The notes beneath the pieces are model-generated. The model had not been told where the DNA came from, ran no database searches, and saw nothing but the letters and a program-made list of their open reading frames with translations. 64,000 nt of DNA from Aristolochia californica (taxonomy: Eukaryota > Streptophyta > Magnoliopsida > Piperales > Aristolochiaceae), in NCBI GenBank assembly GCA_029961685.1, contig JARWKL010000006.1, positions 17,485,276-17,549,275 on the forward strand. The letters are read 5' to 3'. This document shows positions 50,889 to 62,534 of the stretch, piece by piece. The position numbers and the translations under genes were made by a program. How positions within the stretch are numbered: position 1 is the first letter of the stretch; each line of letters opens with the position of its first letter.

Positions 50889-53800
50889 TTCCGATGATTG
50901 CAAAACACAATATATAAAAAACTAAAGAGTTTACAATCCATAAAAATCATAGATACTTTTTGAAATTATTTCTTTCAGAATTTGTGCATTTCCATTTTGG
51001 ATGTTCAATTGTTTTTCAAATCCAAACTTGAGTTTTCAGTCTCCCATTTTTCTCGTAAACAAAAACATAAAGCAAATAGATCACAACAAAATGAAAATTT
51101 TAGACTTTATGTATGCAAAAAATTGAAAACTATAATAAATGTAGATGAAGAAAATTAATTCATGCACTAAACATGAACACCAAAGGTTTGTTATCCATGT
51201 TTGGGAAATTCCACTTGTACAACCCCTAATAGCTTGGTGGAATTTTGCAAGAAAGTGATTTTTAACTGATCCTAATTTGTTTTTAATGTGGTGGATATGC
51301 ATGCCTGAAACAAGTTGAAGATGCAAATGATCTAATGTTCCAAATATTTCAAGGAGTAGAAAAAATTAAATTCACAAGTTAACATGCTGTGGGATATTTA
51401 CCAAAGCCAAACAACCCACTTTTTGCCTATTACACAAAAAACGGTCCTAACAATCATAGATCATCGTAAATATTTTGATCGATTAATGTTTTCTAATGGC
51501 TATAATTTTTGTTAGAAACGACTTATGGTTTGGGAGTCAAAACTCAGTTAAAAATGCCTCACTCCCCCTCATCCGATGATTGTAAAACCCAATATATAAA
51601 AAACTAAAAGAGATTATTGTCCTTCAAAATCAGAGATACATTTGTGCATTTCCATTTTGGATGTTCAATTTTTTTTCTTATCCAAACTAGAGTTTTCACT
51701 CTCCCATTTTCCTCGTAAACAAAAGAAAAGGCATATAGATCACAAAAAAATAAAAATTTTAGAGTTTATGTATGCAAAAAATTGAAAACTATAATAAATG
51801 TAAGTGAAGAATATTATTTCACACACCAAAAATGAACACCAAAGTTTTGTTATCCATGTTTGGCAAATTCTACTAGCACAACCCCTCATAGCTTGGTGAA
51901 ATTTTAAAATAAAGAGATTTCAAATTGATTGTAACATGTTTTAAATGTAGTGGATATGCATGCCTGAAAATGTTGAAGATGCAAATGACCTAATGATCCA
52001 AAATTTCAAGGCGAAGAAAAAATTAAATTCTCAAGTTAACGTGCGGTGGGATATTTACTTGAGTCAAACAACTCACCTTTTGCCTATTTTACCAAAAGCG
52101 AATGTAACAATCATAGATCATTGTAAATGTTATGATCAATTAATGATGTGTAACGACTAAAATTTTTGTCAGAAATGACTTATGGTTTGTAAGTCAAAAA
52201 CATAGTTTAAAATGCCTCACTCCCCGTTTTCGATGTTTGCAAAACCCAATATTTAAAAAACTAAAAGCGTTTACAATCCTTAAAAATCATAAATACTTTT
52301 TGGAATTATCTCTCTCAGCATTTGTGCATTTCGATTTTGGATGTTCAATTTTTTTTCAAATCCTAACTTGATTTTTCCCTCTCCATTTTTTCTAGTAAAC
52401 AAAAAGATAAGACAAATAAATCACTGCAAAATGAAAATTTTAGAGTTTATGTATGCAAAAAATTGAAAACTATATTAAATGTAAGTGAAGAAAATTATTT
52501 CACGCACTAAAAATGAACACCAAAGTTTTGTTGTCCATGTTTTGGAAATTCCACTAGTACAACCCCTAATAGCTTGGTGGAATTTTCTAAGAAAGAGATT
52601 TCTAATTGGTCCTAACATGTTTTAAATATAGTGGATATGCATGCTTGAAACATGTTGAAAATGCAAATGACCTAATGGTCAAAAAATTACAAGTAGAAAA
52701 AATTAAATTCTCAAGTTTACGCGCAATGGGATAATTTCCTGAGCCAAACAACCCACTTTTTGCCTATTTTACAAAAAGAGGACCTAACAATCATAGATCA
52801 TCATAAATATTTTGATCGATGAATAATGTGTAAAGGCAATACTTTTTGTTAGAAATTACTTAAGGTTTGAGAGTCAACACTCGGTTAAAATGCCTCTCTT
52901 CCCCTCTTGCGATGATTGCAAAACCCAATATATAAAAAACTAAAAGAGTTTACAATCCTTAAAAATCAAAGTTACTTTTTGGAATTATCACTCTCAGCAT
53001 TTGTGCATTTCCATCTTGGATGTTCAATTTTTTTCAAATCCAAACTTGAGTGTTCACTCTCCCAATTTTTTCGTAAACAAAAAGATAAGGCAAATATTTC
53101 ACAACAAAATGAAAACTTTAGAGTTTATGTATGCAAAAAATTGAAAACTATAATAAATGTAAGTGAAGAAAATTATTTCACGCACTAAAAATGGACACCA
53201 AAGTTTTTTTATCCATGTTTGGGTAATTCCACTAGTACAACCCCTAATAACTTGGTGGAATTTTATAAGAAAGAGATTTCCAATTGATCTTAACATGTTT
53301 TAAATGAGGTGGATATGCATGCCTGAAACATGTTGAAGATGCCAATGATCTAATGATCCAAAAATTTCAAAGAGTAGAAAAAATTAAATTCTCAAGTTAA
53401 CATGAGAAGGAATATTTATGAGAGGCAAACAACCAACGTTTTGCCTATTTTACAAAAAGCGGACCTAACAATCATACATCATCGTAAATTTTTTGATCGA
53501 TTAATGATGTGTAACAACTATAATTTTTGTTTGAAATAACTTATGGTTGGGAGTCAACACTCAGTTAAAAATGCCTCGTCACCCCTCTTCCGATGATTTC
53601 AAAACCCAATATATAAAAAACTAAAAGAGTTTACAATCCTTAAAAATCACAGATACTTTTTGGAATTATCTCTCTCAGCATTTGTACATTTCCATTTTGG
53701 ATGTTCATTTTTTTTTAATCCAAACTTGAGTTTTCACTCTCCCATTTTACTTGTAAACAAAAAGATAAGGCAAATAGATCACAACAAAATGAAAATTTTA

Positions 53801-56800
53801 GAGTTTATGTATGCAAAAAAATTGAAAACTAAAATAAATGTTAGTGAAGAAAATTATTTCACGCACTGAAAATGAACACCAAAGTTTTGTTATCCATGTT
53901 TGCGAAATTCCACTAATACAACCCTTAATAGCTAGGTGGAATTTTATAAGAAAGAGTTTCTAATTGATCCTAACATGTTTTAAATGTGGTGGATATGCAT
54001 GCCAGAAACGTCTTGAAGATGCAAATGACCTAATGATCCAAAATTTTCTAAGTACTTGAAAAAATTATATTCTCAAGTTAACATGCGGTGTGATATTTAC
54101 CAATGCCAAATAACCCTCTTTTTGCCTATTTTTCAAAAAACCGACCTAATCATCATAGATCATCGTAAATGTTTTGATCGATTATTGATGTGTAACGGCT
54201 ATAATTTAGAAATGACTTATGCTTTTGGAGTCAACACTCAATTAGAAATGCCTCCCCCCCTCCTCCGATGATTGTAAAAGCCAATATATAAAAAACTATA
54301 AGAGTTTACAATCCATAAAATCATAGATACTTTTATGCATTATTTCTCTCAACATTTGTGCATTTCCTTTTCGGATGCTCAATTTTCTTTCAAATCCAAA
54401 TTTGAGTTTTCACTCTCCCATTTGTCTCTTAAACAAAAAGATAAGGTAAATAGATCACAACAAAATTAAAATTTATGTATGCCAAAAATTGAAAACTATA
54501 ATAAATGTAAGTGAAGAAAATTATTTCACGCACTAATAATGAACACTAAATTTTTGTTATCCATGTTTGGGAAATTCAATTGGTACAACCCCTAATAGCT
54601 GGATGGAATTTTGTAAGAAAGAGATTTCTAATTGATCCTAATATATTTAAAATGTGGTGGATATGCGTGCCTGAAACATTATTAAGATGAAAATCATCTA
54701 ATGATAAAAAAATTTCAAGGAGTAGAAAAAATTAAATTCTCAAGTTAACGTGCGGTGGGATATTTACCAGAGCCAAACAACCCACTTTTTTCCCACGTTA
54801 CAAAAAGCAAACCTAACAATCAAAGATCATCGCAAATGTTTTGATTGATTAATGAGGTGTAATGGCTATAATTTTTGTTAGAAATGACTTATGGTTTGGA
54901 AGTCAACAATCAGGTAAAAATGCATCACAGATGATTGCAAAACCCAATATATAAAAAATTAAAAGTGTTTACAATTCTTAAAAATCAAATATACTTTTTG
55001 GAATTATCTCTCTCAGCATTTGTGCATTTCCATATTGGATGTGCAATATTTTTAAAATCCAAACTTGAGTTTTCACTCTACCAAAAAGAAAATTTTAGAT
55101 TTTATGCATGCAAAAAATTGAAAACTAAAATAAATCTAAGTGAAGAAAATTATTTCACGCACTAAAAATGAACACCAAAGTTTTGTTTTTCATGTTTAGG
55201 AAATTCCGCTAGCACAAACCCTAATAGCTAGGTGTAATTTTATAAGAATGAAATTTCTAATTGATCCTAACATGTTTTAAATGTGGTGGATATGCATGCC
55301 TGAAACGAGTTGAAAATGACCTAATGATCCAAAAGTTTTGAGGTGTAGAAAAAATTAAATTCTCAAGTTAACGTGCGATGGGATATTTACTAGTGCCCAA
55401 CAACCCACTTTTTGCCTATTTTATTTAAAGCGGACCTAACAATCATAGATCATCATAAATGTTTTTATCGATTAATGATGTGTAACGGCTACAATATTTT
55501 ATGGAAATGACTTATGGTTTGGGAGTCAACACTCAGTTAAAAATAACGTGCCCCCCTCTTTCTATGATTGCAAAACCAAATATATAAAAAAACTAAAAGA
55601 TTTTACAATCCTTAAAAATAATAGATACTTTTATGAATTATCTCTCTTAGCATTTGTGTATTTCCCTTTTGGATGTTCAATTTTTATACAAATCCAAACT
55701 TGAGTTTTCACTTTCCCATTTTTCTGGTAAACAAAAAGATAAGGCAAATAGATCACAACAAAATGAAAATTTTAGAATTTATGTATGCAAAAAATTGAAA
55801 ACTATAATAAATGTAAGTGAGAAAATTATTTGACGCAATAAAAATGAACATCAAAGTTTTGTTACCAATGTTTGGGAAATTCCACAGGTACAACCCCTAA
55901 TAGTTTGGTGGAATTCTGTAAGAAAGAGATTTCTAATTGATCCTAACATGTTTTAAATGTGGTGGATATGCATGCCTGAAACATGCTAAAGATGCAAATG
56001 ACCTAATGATCCAAAAATTTCAAGGAGTAGAAAAATTTAAATTCTCAAATTAACGTGCGGTGGGATTTTAACCTGAGGAAAAAAACCCAATTTTTGCCTA
56101 TTTTTAAAAAAGCGGACCTAAAAATCATAGATCATCGTAAATGTTTTGATCGATTAAAGATGTGTAACGGTTATTTTTTTTTGTTAGAAATGACTTATGG
56201 TTTGGGAGTCAACCCTCAGTTAAAAATGCCTCACCCCACCTCTTCCGATGATTGCAAACCCCAATATATAAAAAACTAAAAGAGTTTACAATCCTTAAAA
56301 ATAACAGATATTTTTTGGAATTCTCTCTCTCAGAATTTTTGCATTTCGATTTTGGATGTTCAATTTCTTTTCAAATCCAAACTTGAGTTTTCACACTCCC
56401 ATTTTTATCGTAAACAAAAAGAAAAGGGAAATAGCTCAATGAAAATTTTAGAGTTTACATGAATTTTCAATGTGCTGGATATGCATGCCTAAAACATGTT
56501 GAAGATGCAAATTATCTAATGATCCAAAATTTCAAGGAGTAGAAAAATTAAAATTCTCAAGTTAACATCCGGTGGGATATTTACTTGAGCCAAACAACAC
56601 ACTTTATGCCTATTTTACCATACACAGACCAAACAATCATTGATCATCGTAAATTTTTTGATCGATTAATGATGTGTGACGTCTATAATTTTTGTTAGAA
56701 ATGACTTATAGTTTGCGAGTCAACAATGAATTAAAAATGCCTCGCCCCCTCTTCCGAAGATTGCAAAACCCAATATATATAAAACTAAAAGAGTTTACAA

Positions 56801-58089
56801 TCCTTAAAAATCACTGATACTTTTTGGAATTATCTCTCAGCATTTGTGCATTTCCATTTTTGATGTTATATTTTTTTTCAAATCCAAACAAGAGTTTTCT
56901 CCCTCCCATTTTTCCCGTAAACAAAAAGATAAGGCAAAAAGATCACAACAAAATGAAAAATTTAGAGTTTATGTATGCAAAAAATTGAAAACTATAATAA
57001 ATATAAGTGAAGAAAATTATTTCATTCACTAAAAATGAACACCAAAGTTTTGTTATCCATGTTTGGGAAATTCCACTAGTACAACCCCTCATAGCTTGGT
57101 GGAATTTTATAAGAAAGAGATTTCTAATTGATCCTAACATGTTTTAAATGTGGTGGATATGTTTGCCAGAAACATATTGAAGATGCAAATGACCTAATGA
57201 TCCAAAATTTTCAAAGAGTAGAAAAAATTAAATTCTCAAGTTAACGTGTTGTGGGATATTTACCTGAGCCAAACAACCTACTTTTTGTTGATTTTACAAA
57301 AGGCGGACCTAACATTCATATATCATCGTAAATGTTTTGATCGATTGTTGATGTGTAATGGCTAGAAATTTTGTTAGTAATGGCTTATGGTTTGGGAGTC
57401 AACACTCAGTTAAAAATGCCTTGCCCCCCCTTTCCAATGATTGCAAAACCCAATATATAAAAAACTAAAAGAGTTTAGTTTCCTTAAAAATCACAGATAC
57501 CTTTTTGAATTATCTCTCTCAGCTTTTGTGCATTTCCATTTTGGATGTTCAATTTTCTTTCAAATCCAAACTTGAGTTTTCACTCTCCCATTTTTCTTGT
57601 AAACAAAAAGATAAGACGAATAGATCACAACAAAATGAAAATTTAAGAGTTTATGTACGCAAAAAATTGAAAACAATAATAAATGTAAGTGAAGAAAAAT
57701 TATTTCACACACTAAAAATGGACACCAAAGTTTTGTTTTCCATGTTTAGGATATTCCACTGTTACATCCCCTAATAGCTTGGTGGAATTTTGTAAGAAAA
57801 AGATTTCTAATTGATCCTTACATGTTTTAAATGTGGTGGGTATCATGCCTGAAACATGTTGAAGATGCAAATGACCTAATGATCAAAAAATTTCAAGGTG
57901 TAGAAAAAATTAAATTCTCAAGTTAAAGTGTGGTGGGATATTTACAAGAGCCAAACAACCCACTTTTTGGCCATGTTACAAAAAGCGGACCTAACAATCA
58001 TTTTGATTGATTAAAGAGGTGTAACGGCTATAATTTTTGTCAGAAATGACTTATGGTTTGGAAGTCAAAAATAGTTACAAATGCCTTCG

Positions 58090-58103
58090 CCCCCCCCCCC
58101 CCC
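58090..58103 (+). repeat. Poly(C) tract, 14 nt
   Basis: Pure C run after GCCTTCG at the C-rich site. Confidence 0.9.
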
Positions 58104-61100
58104 ATCCTCTGATGATTGCAAAGCCCAATATATAAAAAAAACTAATAGTGTTTACAATCCTTAAAAATCACAGATACTTTTTAGAATTATGTCTCTCAGC
58201 ATTTGTGCATTTCCATTTTGGATGTTCAATTTTTTTTCAAATCGAAACTTGAGTTTTCTCTCTCCCTTTTTTCTTGTAAACAAAAAGAAAAGGCAAATAG
58301 ATCACAAAAAAATGAAAATTTTAGAGTTTATGTATGCAAAAAATTGAAAATTAAAATAAATGTAAGTGAAGAAAATTATTTCACGCACTAAAAATGAACA
58401 CCAAGGTTTTGTTATCCTTGTTTGGGAAATTCCACAAGTACTACCCGTAATAGCTTAGTGAAATTTTATAAGAAAGAGATTTATAATTGATTCTAACATG
58501 TTTTAAATGTGGTAGATATGCATGCATGAAACATGTTAAAGATGCAAATGACCTAATGATTCAAAAATTTGGAGTAGAAAAAATTAAATTCTCAAGTTAA
58601 TGAGCGGTGGGATATTTTCCAGAGCAAAACAACCCACTTTTTGCCTATTTTACAAAAAGCGGACCTAACAATTACAGAACATCATAAATGTTTTGATCTA
58701 TTAATGATGTGTTATGACTATAATTTTTGTTAGAAATAACTTATAGTTTGGGAGTCAACACTCAGTTAAAAATGCCTCACCCCCTCTTCTGATGATTGCA
58801 CAACACAATATGTAAAAAGCTAAAAGAGTTTACATCCTTAAAAAGCACAGATACTTTTTAGAACTATCTCTCTTAGCATTTGTGCAGTTCATTATTGGAT
58901 GTTCAATTTTTTTTAAAATCCAAAATTGAGTTTTCACTCTCCCATTTTTCTCGTAAACAAAAAGATAAGGCACATAGACCAATACAAAATGAAAATTTTA
59001 TATTTTATGTATGCAAAAAATTAAAAACTAGATTAAATCTAAGTGAAGAAAATTATTTCACACACTAAAAATCAACACTAAAGTTTTGTTATCAATGCTT
59101 GGGAAATTCCACTGGTACAACCCCGAATTGTATGGTGGAATTTTTTAAGAAAGAGATTTCTAATTGATCCTAACATGTTTTAAATGTGGTGGATATGCAT
59201 GCTTGAAATGAGTTGAAGATTTAAATGACCTAATGTCCAAAATTTCAAGGAGCTGAAAAAATTAAATTCTCAAGTTAACGTGCGATAGGATATTTACCAG
59301 TGCCAAACAACCCACTTTTTGCCTTTTTTACTTAAAGAGGACCTAACAATCATAGATCATTGTAAATGTTTTGATCGATTAATGATGTGTAACGGCTATA
59401 ATATTTTTTGGAAATTACTTATGGTTTGGGAGTCAACAGTCAGTTAAAAATTCCGCGTCCCCTTCTTCCTATGATTGCAAAACCCAATATATAAAAAACT
59501 AAAAGAGTTTTCAATCTTTAAAAATCATAGATACTTTTATGAATTATCTCTCTCTGCATTTATGCATTTCCATTTTGGATGTTAAATGGTTTTTCAATTC
59601 CAAACTTGAGTTTTCACTTTCACATTTTTTCATAAACAAAAAAAAAAAAGGCAAATAGATCACAAAAAAATGAAAATTTTAGAATTTATGTCTGCAAAAA
59701 ATTAAAAAATATAATAAATGTAAGTGAGAAAATTTTTTCCCGCAATAAAAATAAACACCAAAGTTTTGTTATCCATGTTTGGGAAATTCCACTGGTACAA
59801 CCCCTAATAGTTTGGTGGAATTTTATAAGAAAGAGATTTCTAATTGATCCTAACATGTTTTAAATGTGGGGATATGAATGCTTCAAACATGTTGAAGATG
59901 CAAATGACCTAATGATCCAAAAATTTCAAGGCGTAGAAAAAATTAAATTCTCAAGTTAACGTTTTGTAGGATTTTAACCTGAGCAAAACAACCCATTTTT
60001 TGCCTATTTTACAAAAATCAGACCTAACAATCATAGATCATCGTAAATGTTGTGATCGATTAATGATGTGCAAAGGCTATATTTTTTATTAGAAATGACT
60101 TATGGTTTGGGAGTCAAAACTCAATTAAAAATTCCTCACCCCACCTCTTCCAATGATAGCAAAACCCAATATATAAAAAACTAAAAGAGTTTACAATCCT
60201 TAAAAATCATAGATACTTTTTGGACTCATCTCACTCAGCATTTTTAAATTTCCATTTTAGATGTTCAATTTTTTTTTGAAATCCAAACTTCTGTTTTTGG
60301 TCTCCCATTTTTCTCGTAAACAAAAAGAAAAGGCAAATAGCTCACAACAAAATAAAAATTTTAGAGTTTACATGAGTTTTAAATGTGGTGGATATGCATG
60401 CCTGAAATATGTTGAAGATGCCAATTGTCTAATGATCCAAAATTTTCAAGGAGTAGAAAAATTAAAATTCTCAAGTTAACGTCCGGTGGGATACTTACCA
60501 GAGCCCAACAACACACTTTTTGCCTATTTTTAAAAATGGTGACATAACAATCCTTGATCATTGTAAATTTTTTGATCGATTAATGATGTGTGACGGCTAT
60601 AATTTTTGTTACAAATGACTTATGGTTTGGGAGTCAACAATCACTTGAAAATGCCTCGCCCCACTCTTCCGATGATTGCAAAACCCAAAATATAAAAAAC
60701 TAAAAGTGTTTACGATCCTTAAAAATCACTGATACTTTTTGGAATTATTTCTCTCAGCATTTGTGCATTTCCATTTTAGATGTTCATTTTTTTTTCGAAT
60801 ACAAACTAGAGTTTTCTCTCTTCCATTTTTCCAGTAAAAAAAGGATAAGGCAAAAAGATCACAACAAAATGAAAAATTTAGAGTTTATGTATGCAAAAAA
60901 TTGAAAACTATAATAAATGTAAGTGAAGAAAATTATTTCACGCACTAAAATTGAACACCAAAGTTTTGTTATCCATGTTTGGAAAATTCGACTAGTACAA
61001 CCCTTCATAGCTTGGTGGAATTTTATAAGAAAGAGATTTCTAATTGATACTAACATGTTTTAAATGTGGTGGATATGCTTGCCAGAAACATGTTGAAGAT

Positions 61101-61989
61101 GCAAATGACCTAATGATCCAAAATTTTCAAGGAGTACAAAAAATTAAATTCTCATGTTAACGTGTTGTGGGATATTTACCTGAGCCAAACAACCCACTTT
61201 TTCCCTATTTTACAAAAAGCGGACGTAAAAATCAAAGATCATCATAAATGTTTTTATCGATTATTGATGTGTAACTGCTATAATTTTTGTTAGAAATGAC
61301 TTATGGTTTGGGAGTCAAAACTCAGTGAAAAATGCCTCGCCCCCCTCTTCTGATGATTGCAAAACCCAATATATAAAAAAGAAAAAGAGTTTACTTTCTT
61401 CAAAAATCATAGATACTTTTTTCAATTATCACTCTCAGCGTTTGTGCATTTCCATTTTGGATGTTCAATTTTTTTTCAAATCCAACTTGGGTTTTCACTC
61501 TCCCATTTTTCTTGTAAACAAAAAGATAAGGCAAATAGATCACAACAAAAAGAAAATTTTAGAGTTTATATACGCAAAAAATTGGAAACTATAATAAACG
61601 TAACTGAAGAAAATTATATCACACGCTAAAAATGAACACCAAAGTTTTGATATCCTCATTTGGGAAATTCCACTGGTACAACCCCTAATAGTTTGGTGGA
61701 ATTTTATAAGAAAGAGATTTCTAATTGATCCTAACATGTTTTATATGTGGTGGATATGCAAGCCTAAAACATGTTGAAGATGCAAATGACATAATGATCC
61801 AAAATTTCAAGGAGAAGAAAAAATTAAATTCTCAAGTTAACGTGCGGTGGGATATTTACCAGAGTCAACCAACTATCTTTTAGCCAATTTTACCAAAAGC
61901 AGACGTAACAATCATAGATCATCGTAAATGTTTGGATCGATTAATGATGGATAACGGCTAAAATATTTTTCAGAAATGATTTTTGGTTT

Positions 61990-62200
61990 GGGAGTCAAAT
62001 CATAGTTAACGTGCGGTAGGATATTTATCAGAGCCAAACAACCCACTTTTTGCCTATTTTACAAAAAGTGGGCCTAACAATCATAGACCATCGTAAATGT
62101 TTTTATCGATTAATAATGTGTAATGGCTATAATTTTTGTTAGAAATGACTTATGATGTGGAAGTCAACACCCAGTTAAAAGTGCCTCACCTCTCCCTTTC
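61990..62200 (+). repeat. Extra partial monomer at a rearrangement junction
   Basis: After GGGAGTCAAATCAT the sequence reads AGTTAACGTGCGGTAGGATA, a box normally about 200 bp upstream. The stretch up to the next GTCAACAC box is therefore duplicated. In ordinary copies AGTTAA occurs at both joined positions, so a 6-bp microhomology could have guided the exchange. Confidence 0.82.
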
Positions 62201-62430
62201 AATGATTGCAGAGCCCAATATATAAAAAACTAAAAGAGTTTACAATCCTCAAAAATCACAGATACTTGTTGGAATCATCTCTCTCTGCATTTGTGCATTT
62301 CTTTTTTGGCTGTGCAATATTTTTTCAAATCCAAACTTGAGTTTTCACTCTCCCATTTTTCTCGTTAACAAAAAGTTAAGTCTAAGAGATCACCATAAAA
62401 TGAAAATTTTGGAGTTTATGTATGCAAAAA

Positions 62431-62534
62431 ATGGAAAACTATAATAAATGTAAGAGAAGAAAAATTATTTCACGCACAAAAAATGGAAAAATATAATAAA
62501 TGTAAGAGAAGAAAAATTATTTCACGCACAAAAA
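62431..62534 (+). repeat. Local 52-bp tandem duplication
   Basis: ATGGAAAACTATAATAAATG starts at 62431 and recurs, with one base changed, at 62483. The two copies are almost identical, including the variant GTAAGAGAAGAAAAATTATT. It lies just before the anchor and helps explain the 903-bp spacing here. Confidence 0.9.

Larger units (their letters stand above)
43001..53000 (+). repeat. Satellite array, right block, part 6
   Basis: Anchors start at 43014, 43706, 44377, 45086, 45763, 46435, 47094, 47778, 48475, 49154, 49809, 50489, 51176, 51835 and 52516. Spacings run from 655 to 709. The stretch holds a three-monomer and a four/five-monomer higher-order repeat. No gene is seen. Confidence 0.96.
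47340..53190 (+). repeat. Higher-order repeat with 2.71-kb and 3.36-kb spacings
   Basis: Anchors 47778 and 50489 are 2711 bp apart. They share AAAAACATTTGAAAACTAT, GAAGTAAATTA, GGATAGGAAGTCAACACT and a poly(C) tract. Further along, 48475 pairs with 51835 (3360 bp) and 49154 with 52516 (3362 bp), sharing AAACAACTCACCTTTT and TTGTCCATGTTTT. The second block has one extra monomer (51176). The 48475 unit looks like a fusion: its start resembles the 51176 unit (GTAGATGA) and its later part the 51835 unit. Confidence 0.75.

Noticed and set aside
1122..61737. Dozens of 60-110-codon open frames along the array, read as a small-protein gene family
   Set aside because: They are the same satellite frames seen in successive copies, on both strands and overlapping each other, with most copies broken. 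They show no start context, no conserved domain and no codon bias.
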